The notes beneath the pieces were generated by a model. The model was given only the letters and a program-made list of their open reading frames with translations. It made no database searches and was not told where the DNA came from. A program made the translations under genes and the position numbers. From Streptomyces sp. MNU76 (lineage in GTDB: Bacteria; Actinomycetota; Actinomycetes; Streptomycetales; Streptomycetaceae): a stretch of DNA of 64,000 nucleotides. Where the stretch lies: contig NZ_JAJKLK010000001.1 of the NCBI RefSeq assembly GCF_020982545.1, positions 124,001 to 188,000 on the forward strand. The letters are read 5' to 3'. Positions 30,083 to 40,000 of the stretch are shown in pieces; positions within the stretch are counted from its first letter, which is position 1, and every line of letters begins with the position of its first letter.

Positions 30083-30101
30083 GCCTCCCCGCCCAGCATG
30101 T

Positions 30102-30138
30102 GGGCCGTCCCGTACCACTCTTCGGTACGGGACGGCCC
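30102..30138 (+). terminator. Strong hairpin terminator after the symporter
   Basis: GGGCCGTCCCGTACC and its exact complement form a 15-bp stem with a 7-nt loop, 20 bp after the stop. Confidence 0.9.
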
Positions 30139-30157
30139 TCTGCTTATCCTGACGAAC

Positions 30158-30580
30158 ATGCTGACCATCACCCAGGCCCTCGTCGACCAGATCGTCGCCC
30201 ACGCGCGCAAGGACCACCCCGACGAGGCGTGCGGCGTCGTCGCCGGACCGGCGGGCTCGGACCGCCCCGAGCGCTTCATCCCGATGCTGAACGCGGCCAT
30301 GTCGCCCACGTTCTACGAGTTCGACTCCGGCGACCTGCTCAAGCTCTACCGCGAGATGGACGACCGCGACGAGGAGCCCGTGGTCATCTACCACTCCCAC
30401 ACCGCCACCGAGGCGTACCCCTCGCGCACCGACATCTCCTACGCGAACGAGCCCGGCGCCCACTACGTCCTCGTCTCCACCGCCGACACCGACGGCCTCG
30501 GCGACTTCCAGTTCCGCTCGTACCGCATCGTCGAGGGCGAGGTCACCGAGGAGGACGTGCGGATCGTCGAGGTGTACTGA
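30158..30580 (+). CDS. mec: JAMM/Mov34 metalloprotease, Mec-like (CysO-cysteine hydrolase)
   Basis: A 140-residue JAMM peptidase. Zinc ligands are visible in YHSHTATEAYPSRTDI (HxHx10D pattern) and the catalytic Glu in DHPDEACGVV. In Mycobacterium tuberculosis the homologue Mec+ releases cysteine from the CysO-cysteine adduct and sits beside cysO and cysM; the same genes follow here within 2 kb. TATCCT 7 nt before ATG 30158 suggests a leaderless transcript. The function is well supported by context. Confidence 0.9.
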   Translation: MLTITQALVDQIVAHARKDHPDEACGVVAGPAGSDRPERFIPMLNAAMSPTFYEFDSGDLLKLYREMDDRDEEPVVIYHSHTATEAYPSRTDISYANEPGAHYVLVSTADTDGLGDFQFRSYRIVEGEVTEEDVRIVEVY

Positions 30581-30653
30581 TCCGTCGACGGACCACGTTC
30601 GCGGCTACGGTGGTCCTGCCCAGGCGTACGCACGCGCACGCACCCAACTGCCC

Positions 30654-31736
30654 GTGACGGAGACGGCGTTGACACAGCAGACGCGACGACTGCCCGGCCG
30701 GCGCCCCACCCTCGACGACGTGGCACGCGGCTCGGGTGTCTCGAAGTCCACCGTGTCACGGGTGATCAACGGCGAGGACAAGGTGCGCGCGGAGGTGGTC
30801 GAACGGGTCCGGGAGGTCATCGCCGAACTCGGTTACGTCCCGAACTCCGCCGCCCGCCAACTGGTCACCCGCCGCAACAACGCCATCGCCGTCGTCGCCA
30901 GCCAGCCGCAGAACCGGCTCTTCATCGACCCCTTCTTCGACCTCCACATCCGGGGCATCCGCAAGGAACTGGTGGCCCACGGCGCCCAGCCCGTCCTGCT
31001 CTTCCTGGAGGAGCCCGAGGAGTACCCCCGGGTCGGTGACTTCCTCGGCGGCGGCCACGTCGACGGTGCCCTGCTGTTCTCCCTGCGCGCCGACGACCCG
31101 CTGCCCGGCATGATCGACCGGCTCGGGCTGCCCGCCGTCTTCGGCGGCCGGCCGCTGGTCCGCGACGGCGAGCCCGCGCACGACCGCGTGTACGTCGACG
31201 CCGACAACCGGGGCGGGGCCCGCGAGGCCGTCCGCCACCTGGTCGCCCTCGGCCGGGAACGCGTCGCCACGATCACCGGCCCCGTCGGCCAGGAGGCCTC
31301 GGCGCTCGACCGCCTGGACGGCTACCGGGACGTCCTGCCGGACGCTTCGCCCCTCCTGATCGAACACTCCGACTACACCCGGCAGGGCGGGGTCGACGCC
31401 ATGACCGCGCTCCTCGACCGCCGCCCCGACCTGGACGCCGTCTTCGTCGCCTCCGACCTCATGGCCTCCGGCGCGCTCCAGGTGCTGCGCGAGCGGGGCC
31501 GCCGGGTGCCGGACGACGTGGCCGTCGTCGGCTTCGACGACCTCGCGCCCATCGCCGAGCACACCGATCCGCCGCTGACCACCGTCCACCAGGACATCGA
31601 GGGCATGGGCCGGCTGATGGCCCGGCTGCTGTTCAGCCACGGCGACGACGGCCCCACGGACGGCGGGGCGACGGCGCCCGGCCCCCAGTCGTCGGTGGTC
31701 ACCCCGACGCGACTCGTCGTACGGCAGTCCGCCTGA
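30654..31736 (+). CDS. LacI-family transcriptional regulator
   Basis: A 360-residue LacI/GalR repressor. The N-terminal HTH is PTLDDVARGSGVSKSTVSRVINGEDKV with the hinge VPNSAARQLV; the periplasmic-binding-like core has the closing motifs VFVASDLMASGALQVL and VPDDVAVVGFDD. GTG 30654 is used; TTG 30669 with GGAG upstream is possible. It sits between mec and cysO, but LacI regulators normally sense sugars, so its position in a cysteine locus does not prove a role there. Confidence 0.9.
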   Translation: MTETALTQQTRRLPGRRPTLDDVARGSGVSKSTVSRVINGEDKVRAEVVERVREVIAELGYVPNSAARQLVTRRNNAIAVVASQPQNRLFIDPFFDLHIRGIRKELVAHGAQPVLLFLEEPEEYPRVGDFLGGGHVDGALLFSLRADDPLPGMIDRLGLPAVFGGRPLVRDGEPAHDRVYVDADNRGGAREAVRHLVALGRERVATITGPVGQEASALDRLDGYRDVLPDASPLLIEHSDYTRQGGVDAMTALLDRRPDLDAVFVASDLMASGALQVLRERGRRVPDDVAVVGFDDLAPIAEHTDPPLTTVHQDIEGMGRLMARLLFSHGDDGPTDGGATAPGPQSSVVTPTRLVVRQSA

Positions 31737-31903
31737 CAGGCGTACGGGCGGCGGCCGAGCCGGCGTTCGAGCAGTGGCTGAGCGGCGTTCGACCGGGTGA
31801 CCGAAGCGCCGCTGAGGTGCGTGGTCTCACTCCCCGGCCCGAAACCGTCCGGCATGTGGGATCACATTCCGGGACCCGGACCGGGAATCGATACGATGAG
31901 CGC

Positions 31904-31999
31904 ATGGTTTTTGACGACGTGAGCGAGAAGACGCCGGGCGCACTGCTCGTGGCGCGGCTGCACGTCGACCTGTGCAGGCTTGCCAGCGCCATCTGTTGA
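31904..31999 (+). CDS. Cysteine-type leader peptide upstream of cysO-cysM
   Basis: A 31-residue peptide ending RLHVDLCRLASAIC, then TGA. The core HVDLxRxASAxC with a terminal Cys is the pattern of short actinobacterial leader peptides found before sulfur and cysteine genes, where ribosome behaviour at Cys codons is thought to govern downstream expression. Two Cys codons are present, one immediately before the stop. TACGAT 7 nt before ATG 31904 suggests a leaderless message. It lies 113 bp before cysO. Expression is not proven. Confidence 0.78.
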   Translation: MVFDDVSEKTPGALLVARLHVDLCRLASAIC

Positions 32000-32112
32000 C
32001 GCCGACCCCTGCCGCCGTACGGCCGTGAGCCGCGGCGCCGACACCTGTGTGACCACGCACTCCGCGCTGCCGCGCGCCACCGACCCACCACTCCCGACAG
32101 GAGCCGCACACC

Positions 32113-32391
32113 ATGGCCATCGAGGTCCGCATCCCCACCATCCTCCGCCAGTACACCGACGGTCAGAAGGCGGTGGAGGGAGCCGGTGACACCCTCGCCG
32201 ACCTGTTCACCGACCTCGAGAGCCGTCACGCGGGCATCCAGGCGCGCATCGTGGACGGCGGTGAACTGCGCCGCTTCGTCAACGTCTACCTCAACGACGA
32301 GGACGTCCGCTTCCTGGAGGGCATCAACACCAAGCTGTCCGACGGCGACAACGTGACGATCCTGCCGGCCGTGGCCGGCGGCATGGCCTGA
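32113..32391 (+). CDS. cysO: CysO-like sulfur carrier protein (MoaD/ThiS fold)
   Basis: A 92-residue ubiquitin-fold sulfur carrier. In the CysM-dependent route it carries a C-terminal thiocarboxylate that donates sulfur to O-phosphoserine-derived aminoacrylate. The fold is recognisable (VRIPTILRQYTDGQ; VNVYLNDEDVRFLEG; DGDNVTILPAVAGG). The chain ends GGMA, two residues past the diglycine, so it must be trimmed to GG before activation; the JAMM protease at 30158 is a natural candidate. ATG 32113 has AGGAGCC upstream. It lies 6 bp before cysM. Confidence 0.93.
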   Translation: MAIEVRIPTILRQYTDGQKAVEGAGDTLADLFTDLESRHAGIQARIVDGGELRRFVNVYLNDEDVRFLEGINTKLSDGDNVTILPAVAGGMA

Positions 32392-33348
<957 letters not shown>

Positions 33349-33398
33349 GGGTGCGTGGCGGGGTGGGCCGGGGTGCGTCGTCGGGTGCGGGTGGGTGG

Positions 33399-33545
33399 GG
33401 TTGCTCGCGCAGTTCCCCGCGCCCCTAAAGACCAGGCCCCTGCGGCCTGGAAGGCGACCGGCGGCGGGCCTGAAAGCATGGGGCGAAGCCCCTGCTTTCA
33501 GGGGCGCGAGAACTGCGCGAAGCCCCACCCGAGCCGCACCCGACA
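33399..33545. repeat. Streptomyces intergenic hairpin repeat, uninterrupted copy
   Basis: The gap 33349-33797 holds no gene. CTCGCGCAGTTCCCCGCGCC at the left and GGGGCGCGAGAACTGCGCGA at the right pair over about 20 bp, with an inner stem around GGGGCGAAGCCCCTG. Similar sequence occurs at 12.9, 49.1, 52.3 and 55.2 kb. It may act as a terminator of cysM. Confidence 0.75.
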
Positions 33546-33797
33546 ACGCACCCCTTCCGCTCCCCGGGACGGCCCACCACCAGCCGAACCGGTGACAGCA
33601 CAGGTGAGTTCGCCCACAACGGCCCCTGGCGGAGGAGCGACCCACCCTTTTGCGCCTTACGCTCAACGGACCGCACCACTCGTGCTGCACCCATGTCCGT
33701 CCTTCGCAACCCCGCCACCCGCAATACGCAACCCGTCTGCACGTCACGACTGACACGACTGTCACGACTTCACGCCAGCGCGGAGGTTCCAGCTCTC

Positions 33798-34550
33798 ATG
33801 AAGCTCACCGTCGTCGGCTGCTCGGGGTCGTTCCCTTCCGCGGAATCGGCCTGTTCGAGCTACCTCGTAGAGGCCGACGGCTTCCGGCTGCTCCTCGACA
33901 TGGGCAACGGTGCCCTGGGCGAGCTGCAGCGCCACTGCGGTCTCTACGACCTCGACGCGATCTTCCTCAGCCATCTGCACGCCGACCACTGCATCGACAT
34001 GTGCGCGTATTTCGTCGCACGGTACTACCGCCACGACGGCGGCCGCTGCGACCCCATCCCGGTCTACGGACCCGAAGGCACCGAGCAGCGCCTGACCACG
34101 GCCTACGCCGACACCCCGTCCGCCTCCTCCATGAGCGAGGTCTTCGACTTCCACACGGTCAAGCCGAGCACGTTCGAGATCGGCCCGTTCACCGTCCACA
34201 CGGAACGGGTCGCCCACCCCGTCGAGGCGTACGGCATCCGCATCGAACACGGCGGCCGGGTCCTGACGTACTCCGGGGACACCGGCGTCACCGACACCCT
34301 GGACGAACTGGCGCGCGACGCCGACCTGTTCCTGTGCGAGGCCGCCTTCACACACGGCAAGGAGAACATCCCGGACCTCCATCTCAACGGCCGCGAGGCC
34401 GGTGAGACGGCCGCCCGGGCGGGCGCCCGCCGTCTCGTCCTCACCCACGTCCCGCCGTGGACGGACCCCCAGGTCAACCTCGTCGACGCCCGCGCGGTGT
34501 ACGACGGCCCGGTGGAGCTGGCGGTGCCCAGGGTGTCGTACGAGATCTGA
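33798..34550 (+). CDS. MBL-fold hydrolase (RNase Z-like)
   Basis: A 250-residue metallo-beta-lactamase-fold protein of the RNase Z/ElaC-like group. The metal motif is SHLHADHCID, followed by His in VAHPVEAYG, Asp in YSGDTGVTDTL and His in LTHVPPW. It opens MKLTVVGCSGSFPSAESACS, typical of actinobacterial members beside rph and rdgB. GGAGG lies 11 nt before ATG 33798. The substrate is a nucleic acid end or a phosphodiester; tRNA 3' processing is possible but not shown. Confidence 0.88.
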   Translation: MKLTVVGCSGSFPSAESACSSYLVEADGFRLLLDMGNGALGELQRHCGLYDLDAIFLSHLHADHCIDMCAYFVARYYRHDGGRCDPIPVYGPEGTEQRLTTAYADTPSASSMSEVFDFHTVKPSTFEIGPFTVHTERVAHPVEAYGIRIEHGGRVLTYSGDTGVTDTLDELARDADLFLCEAAFTHGKENIPDLHLNGREAGETAARAGARRLVLTHVPPWTDPQVNLVDARAVYDGPVELAVPRVSYEI

Positions 34551-34580
34551 GGACGCCGCAGGCGATACGCGGTATCCGGG

Positions 34581-34626
34581 CACGACGTACGCGAGAAGCC
34601 GAGCACGACGTACGCGAGAAGCCGAG
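34581..34626. repeat. Two 23-bp direct repeats that copy the hairpin arm
   Basis: The unit beginning CACGACGTACGCGAGAAGCC occurs at 34581-34603 and 34604-34626; a third partial copy (CACGACGTACGTGAAAG, from 34627) is the left arm of the large terminator that follows. Confidence 0.85.
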
Positions 34627-34689
34627 CACGACGTACGTGAAAGGCCCCCGGAGCGGACTCCGGGGGCCTTTCACGTACGTCGTGCTCGG
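34622..34689. terminator. Very long perfect hairpin between convergent genes
   Basis: A 32-bp perfect stem (starting CCGAGCACGACGTACGTGAA) with tetraloop CGGA between the MBL gene and nagE2, which converge here. It should stop transcription from both sides. Confidence 0.92.
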
Positions 34690-34703
34690 GGGAGCCGTGG
34701 CGG

Positions 34704-35981
<1,278 letters not shown>

Positions 35982-36045
35982 AACTTCCTCCATGAGAGCA
36001 GGGCGCCGCCCGGGGACGGGAGAGTGGGGGAGGGGCAGCACGGAG

Positions 36046-36074
36046 AGGTCTACACCATTCAGTGGTGTAGACCT
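36046..36074. promoter_or_regulatory. DasR-responsive element upstream of nagE2
   Basis: A 29-bp perfect palindrome, arms AGGTCTACACCA and TGGTGTAGACCT with 5 nt between. Each arm holds the GTCTACACCA / TGGTGTAGAC core of DasR (GntR-type) dre sites, released by glucosamine-6-phosphate. Confidence 0.85.
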
Positions 36075-36187
36075 GTTGTAGCACGGTGGGGGGCGGCCAA
36101 GGAACCCGCGATTCCCGTTTTATGCCTTCGTGATGTCGCCGGGACTTCACCCCTTGTCCCCGGGCCCGCTTGGCGGGCATGCCCCGC

Positions 36188-36202
36188 GTGGTGTAGACCA
36201 GT
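36188..36202. promoter_or_regulatory. DasR-responsive element upstream of nagF
   Basis: GTGGTGTAGACCAGT matches the DasR dre consensus and lies 38 bp before nagF. Confidence 0.85.
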
Positions 36203-36239
36203 CGCGAACGATTCGCAACGGTCATCAGGGAGAGACGCC

Positions 36240-36473
36240 ATGGCCACCAAGGCTGAGAAGATCGTCGCCGGGCTCGGCGGCCTCGACAACATCGACGAGG
36301 TCGAGGGCTGCATCACCCGCCTGCGCACCGAGGTCCATGACGCCTCCCTCGTCGACGAGGCCGCCCTCAAGGCCGCCGGCGCGCACGGCGTCGTCAAGAT
36401 GGGCACCGCCATCCAGGTCGTCATCGGCACCGACGCCGACCCCATCGCCGCGGAGATCGAGGACATGATGTAG
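36240..36473 (+). CDS. nagF: PTS N-acetylglucosamine EIIB component
   Basis: A 77-residue EIIB domain. The phosphorylated Cys is in DEVEGCITRLRTEV, and the rest (AALKAAGAHGVVKMGTAIQVVIG) is the standard fold. It receives phosphate from EIIA and passes it to N-acetylglucosamine carried by the EIIC encoded divergently. GGGAGA lies 9 nt before ATG 36240. DasR control is indicated by the dre site just upstream. Confidence 0.93.
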   Translation: MATKAEKIVAGLGGLDNIDEVEGCITRLRTEVHDASLVDEAALKAAGAHGVVKMGTAIQVVIGTDADPIAAEIEDMM

Positions 36474-36488
36474 GCCCCGAACGCGATG

Positions 36489-36512
36489 AGGGGGTGTCGC
36501 ACGACACCCCCT
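36489..36512 (+). terminator. Hairpin after nagF
   Basis: An 11-bp stem AGGGGGTGTCG / CGACACCCCCT with CA between, 15 bp after the stop. Confidence 0.85.
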
Positions 36513-36524
36513 AAGCTCAGCGGC

Positions 36525-37262
36525 ATGTCTCGAATCGACGGCCGCACGCCCGAACAGCTCCGCCCGGTCACCATCGAACGCGGGTGGAGCAAGCACGCCG
36601 AGGGCTCCGTCCTCATCTCCTTCGGCGACACGAAGGTCTTCTGCACCGCCTCCGTCACCGAAGGCGTCCCCCGCTGGCGCAAGGGCAGCGGCGAGGGCTG
36701 GGTGACCGCCGAGTACTCCATGCTCCCCCGCGCCACCAACACCCGCGGCGACCGGGAGTCCGTACGCGGCAGGATCGGCGGCCGCACCCACGAGATCTCC
36801 CGCCTCATCGGACGCTCCCTGCGCGCCGTCATCGACTACAAGGCGCTCGGCGAGAACACCATCGTCCTCGACTGCGACGTCCTCCAGGCCGACGGCGGCA
36901 CCCGCACGGCGGCCATCACCGGCGCGTACGTCGCGCTGGCCGACGCCGTGTCCTGGGCCCAGGGCAAGAAACTGATCAAGGCCAACCGCCAGCCCCTCAC
37001 CGGCACCGTCTCGGCCGTCTCCGTCGGCATCGTCGGCGGCGTCCCCCTCCTCGATCTCCGCTACGAGGAGGACGTGAAGGCCGACACGGACATGAACGTC
37101 GTCTGCACCGGCGACGGTCGCTTCGTCGAGGTCCAGGGGACCGCCGAGGCCGAGCCGTTCGCCCGCGAGGAGCTCAACTCCCTGCTGGACCTTGCCGTTT
37201 CCGGCTGTGACGAACTGGCTGCCCTCCAGCGCAAGGCGCTTGATACGGTCCTCGAAAGGTAA
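36525..37262 (+). CDS. rph: Ribonuclease PH
   Basis: A 245-residue phosphorolytic exoribonuclease that trims tRNA 3' ends. Diagnostic segments include [45 protein letters not shown] split across residues 75-100 ([20 protein letters not shown]), [19 protein letters not shown] and [23 protein letters not shown] 6 nt before ATG 36525 suggests leaderless translation. rdgB follows about 670 bp later, the usual bacterial pairing. Confidence 0.97.
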   Translation: MSRIDGRTPEQLRPVTIERGWSKHAEGSVLISFGDTKVFCTASVTEGVPRWRKGSGEGWVTAEYSMLPRATNTRGDRESVRGRIGGRTHEISRLIGRSLRAVIDYKALGENTIVLDCDVLQADGGTRTAAITGAYVALADAVSWAQGKKLIKANRQPLTGTVSAVSVGIVGGVPLLDLRYEEDVKADTDMNVVCTGDGRFVEVQGTAEAEPFAREELNSLLDLAVSGCDELAALQRKALDTVLER

Positions 37263-37339
37263 AGAAGGGTAAAGGGCGCGCCAAGGGCGACGGCCGCCGG
37301 TGGCAACCACCGCGGCCCCGCCCGCGTCCTTGCACATAC

Positions 37340-37366
37340 GGGTGCACGGCACACCACCGTGCACCC
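37340..37366 (+). terminator. Hairpin after rph
   Basis: GGGTGCACGG and CCGTGCACCC form a 10-bp stem with a 7-nt loop. Confidence 0.75.
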
Positions 37367-37444
37367 GGCCACACCGCAGTAGCCGTTCATGCGCCACACA
37401 GGGGGCCGTCAGGCCTGCACCCAGTTCCCCAGGAGGACCGTTCC

Positions 37445-37843
37445 ATGGCCGCGAGTCGCCGACGTCGTACGACCACCATCGCCGGAGCCGTAGCCGCCGT
37501 CGCCCTGACGGTCGGGCTCACCACCGGCTGCGACGCCGTGAACAAGGCCCTGGACTGCGTCCAGACCGCCGACGCCATCGCCCAGAGCGTGAACGACCTC
37601 CAGCAGGCCGTCCAGAACGCGGCGGACGACCCCACGCAGCTGGAGGAGTCCCTCGCCTCCATCGACAAGAACCTCGACGAGATCGGCGACAAGACCGACA
37701 ACGCCGACGTCAACAAGGCCGTCGACTCGCTCCAGAAGGCCGTCACCGACACCCAGACCGCCGTGGAGAACGGGGACGCCACCCCCGACATCAGCGGCAT
37801 CACCGACGCGGCGGGCGAACTGACGAAGGTCTGCACGTCGTAA
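37445..37843 (+). CDS. Small helical lipoprotein
   Basis: A 132-residue lipoprotein. After a basic start (ASRRRRT) a signal peptide ends in the lipobox LTTGC (Cys29), so it should be anchored outside the membrane. The mature part is almost all helix, with heptad-like QSVNDLQQAVQNAAD and VNKAVDSLQKAVTDTQTAVE, and has further Cys at DCVQTAD and near the C-terminus (KVCTS), perhaps a disulfide. AGGAGG lies 7 nt before ATG 37445. It is conserved between rph and rdgB in Streptomyces. The role is unknown. Confidence 0.9.
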   Translation: MAASRRRRTTTIAGAVAAVALTVGLTTGCDAVNKALDCVQTADAIAQSVNDLQQAVQNAADDPTQLEESLASIDKNLDEIGDKTDNADVNKAVDSLQKAVTDTQTAVENGDATPDISGITDAAGELTKVCTS

Positions 37844-37930
37844 CCCCGCGGAACCCGGCCGAGGCGGAACTCGGCTGGACCCGGTGAGACTCGGCGGAGC
37901 CGGGCGGCGGGGATCGCGATACTGGTGGGC

Positions 37931-38533
37931 ATGACCCGCCTGATCCTCGCCACCCGCAACGCCGGCAAGCTCACCGAACTGAAGGCCATCCTCGCCGACG
38001 CCGGTCTGACCCACGACCTCGTCGGCGCCGACGCCTACCCGGACGTCCCCGACGTCAAGGAGACCGGCGTCACCTTCGCCGAGAACGCCCTGCTGAAGGC
38101 CCACGCCCTCGCGCAGGCCACAGGCCTCCCCGCCATCGCCGACGACTCCGGCCTCTGCGTCGACGTCCTCGGCGGCGCCCCCGGCATCCTCTCCGCCCGC
38201 TGGGCCGGCCGCCACGGCGACGACAAGGCCAACCTGGAACTGCTCCTCGCCCAGCTCGGCGACATCGCCGACGAACACCGCGGCGCCCACTTCGCCTGCG
38301 CGGCCGCCCTGGCCCTGCCGGACGGCGCGGAGCGGGTGGTCGAGGGCCGGCTGAGGGGCGTACTGCTGCACTCCCCGATCGGCACGAACGGCTTCGGCTA
38401 CGACCCGATCCTCCGGCCGGACGGCGACACGAGGAGCTGCGCCCAGCTGACGGCGGAAGAGAAGAACGCGATCAGCCACCGGGGGCAGGCGTTCCGGGGG
38501 TTGGTGCCGGTGCTGCGGGAGCTGTTGGGCTGA
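37931..38533 (+). CDS. rdgB: Non-canonical purine NTP pyrophosphatase (RdgB/HAM1)
   Basis: A 200-residue Maf/HAM1-like enzyme that hydrolyses ITP, dITP and XTP to prevent base misincorporation. Signature segments: LATRNAGKLTELKAIL, GVTFAENALLKA, IADDSGLCVDVLGGAPGILSARW, GTNGFGYDPIL and ISHRGQAF. ATG 37931 with TACTGG 5 nt upstream suggests leaderless translation; GTG 37925 is an alternative. Confidence 0.96.
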   Translation: MTRLILATRNAGKLTELKAILADAGLTHDLVGADAYPDVPDVKETGVTFAENALLKAHALAQATGLPAIADDSGLCVDVLGGAPGILSARWAGRHGDDKANLELLLAQLGDIADEHRGAHFACAAALALPDGAERVVEGRLRGVLLHSPIGTNGFGYDPILRPDGDTRSCAQLTAEEKNAISHRGQAFRGLVPVLRELLG

Positions 38534-38548
38534 GGCGCGTGCACGAGG

Positions 38549-38583
38549 AAGGTCCGGCTTGCGGAAGCCGCAAGCCGGACCTT
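38549..38583. terminator. Bidirectional hairpin between rdgB and tRNA-Leu
   Basis: A 16-bp perfect stem, AAGGTCCGGCTTGCGG and its complement, with loop AAG. Confidence 0.92.
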
Positions 38584-38598
38584 GGAAATGAAGGTGAG

Positions 38599-38682
38599 TG
38601 CGGCCTGAGGGACTCGAACCCTCACGGGATTGCTCCCATCGCGCCCTAAACGCGAGGCGTCTGCCAGTTCCGCCAAGGCCGC
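38599..38682 (-). tRNA. tRNA-Leu (anticodon UAG)
   Basis: On the minus strand the acceptor arms are GCGGCCT and AGGCCGC plus discriminator A. The anticodon stem TCGCG/CGCGA encloses TTTAGGG, giving anticodon TAG, which reads CUA. The extra arm is long (about 12 nt), as in type II tRNAs, and the T arm has GGTTCGAGTCC. The 3' CCA is not encoded. Total 84 nt. Confidence 0.95.
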
Positions 38683-38737
38683 CCTGCCGCCCGTCGTCGA
38701 GCATGACGGGCGGCTGCAAGTGTACGGTGATCGATGC

Positions 38738-39739
38738 CTATCCGGCGAGCGACGTTCGCTCTTTCTGTCGGCACCATGTATCTGTCAGCGCGTGGCAGTT
38801 CGGGCACAGGTACCGCAGGTTCTCCCGACGGTTGTCGTGCCAGTCCCCGTTGATGTGGTCGATCTGCAAGGTGATGCTACGGCCCAGCCATTCACCGGTG
38901 TTGCCGCAACTCATGCATGTGTACGGCACTCCGATTTCGGTCAGGGCCCGGTGCAGTTGGGCCCTGTTGGTCCGCCCGGCGTCCGGGGGCAGAACGACAA
39001 GCACGCGATGAGCCGTCGGTGTGGGGGCCCGCCTATCCACTTTGCCCCAGGTGCGGCGCTTGAAGTGGCTGGTGTCGAGGCCGAGGCGCGCCGCAGCTCG
39101 CTGCACGCGTCGATGGTTGGTGTAACTGACAACCAGACCGAGTCCACGCATCACGTCGGCATAGCTGGATGCCTGGGGGACCAGGGTGCGAAGTGCTTCC
39201 TCGTCAAGGGATACCCGGGTGTGAGTGAAGTGCTCGGTGTCGATGTGCCGCTCACGCAGCATGCGTAGCAGCGTGGCGCGCGAGCGGCTGTCGTCCGGAA
39301 CGCCCAGTGCTCGCGCCACTCCGCGCACGCTGTCCGCTGAGACCGTGGCCGCCTTCAACTCCTCGGTGGTGAAGGGCAGGTCCAGCTCAACACGGTCGAT
39401 GCCGGGGAAGTGGCTGATGTCGATTCCTGCCGCGTCGATGCGGCGTCGGATGTGGGAAAGCGTGCCGGTGGCCGGAGTGGCGCCCAGCTTCAGCGCTACC
39501 TCGCGCAGTGAGGAGGACGTGGCGGTGGCTTCGACGATGGCGGCGTCCGGATATTTGCGCCACGGGCTGCGCTTGACGAAGTGGCTCGTGTCGAGTCCGT
39601 GGCGTGCCACCTTCTCCTGGAGTACGCGTCGTTGCCCCCCGCTTGTCTTGAGTCCGAGTCTGCGCATCAAGTCGTTCCAGTTGCGAGCTTCGGCGACGGC
39701 TGGTGAGAGCCGCCCCTCGCTGTACACGCTGTCCCCCAT
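38738..39739 (-). CDS. HNH endonuclease with four repeated DNA-binding modules
   Basis: A 333-residue nuclease. The C-terminal HNH/zinc domain (about 270-325) has CMSCG, then QIDHINGDWHDNRRENLRYL and CPNCHALTDTW, so both the zinc cysteines and the catalytic His-Asn pattern are present. Residues 15-230 are four degenerate copies of a roughly 55-60-residue helix-turn-helix unit, each closing on GLDTSHF, GIDISHF, HIDTEHF or GLDTSHF. Such repeats suggest sequence-specific binding to an extended site. It lies next to tRNA-Leu and has no partner methylase here. Homing, phage-derived or defensive roles are all possible. Confidence 0.88.
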   Translation of the reverse strand: MGDSVYSEGRLSPAVAEARNWNDLMRRLGLKTSGGQRRVLQEKVARHGLDTSHFVKRSPWRKYPDAAIVEATATSSSLREVALKLGATPATGTLSHIRRRIDAAGIDISHFPGIDRVELDLPFTTEELKAATVSADSVRGVARALGVPDDSRSRATLLRMLRERHIDTEHFTHTRVSLDEEALRTLVPQASSYADVMRGLGLVVSYTNHRRVQRAAARLGLDTSHFKRRTWGKVDRRAPTPTAHRVLVVLPPDAGRTNRAQLHRALTEIGVPYTCMSCGNTGEWLGRSITLQIDHINGDWHDNRRENLRYLCPNCHALTDTWCRQKERTSLAG

Positions 39740-39920
39740 GGAACCTTCTCCGTTCCGGCCGCATGTTCGTGGCTCGTACGGAGAAACGAACTATTCGTCG
39801 GACGGTCACGGCGGTGCTGATGTGGTGTGGGTCACCAGGCAAGCCCTCAGGGCTTTCGGGCGGCGTGTGGCCGAGGACTGGCCCCGGGGTGCTTGACCGA
39901 GGAGCACAGGCCGGGTGTCG

Positions 39921-39957
39921 GAACGGCCCGTGCCGGGTGATCCGGTGCGGGCCGTTC
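39921..39957 (-). terminator. Hairpin after bcp
   Basis: GAACGGCCCG and CGGGCCGTTC form a 10-bp stem extended by an inner CCGG/CCGG pair, 43 bp beyond the bcp stop. No other feature is seen in 39740-40000. Confidence 0.75.
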
Positions 39958-40000
39958 TGTGGGGCGGAGGTGTGGAACGGAGGTGGGGCGGTAGTGGGGG

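Noticed and set aside
38599..39739. An integrated mobile island at tRNA-Leu
   Set aside because: No integrase and no duplicated tRNA end was found near the HNH gene, so only the nuclease itself is flagged.
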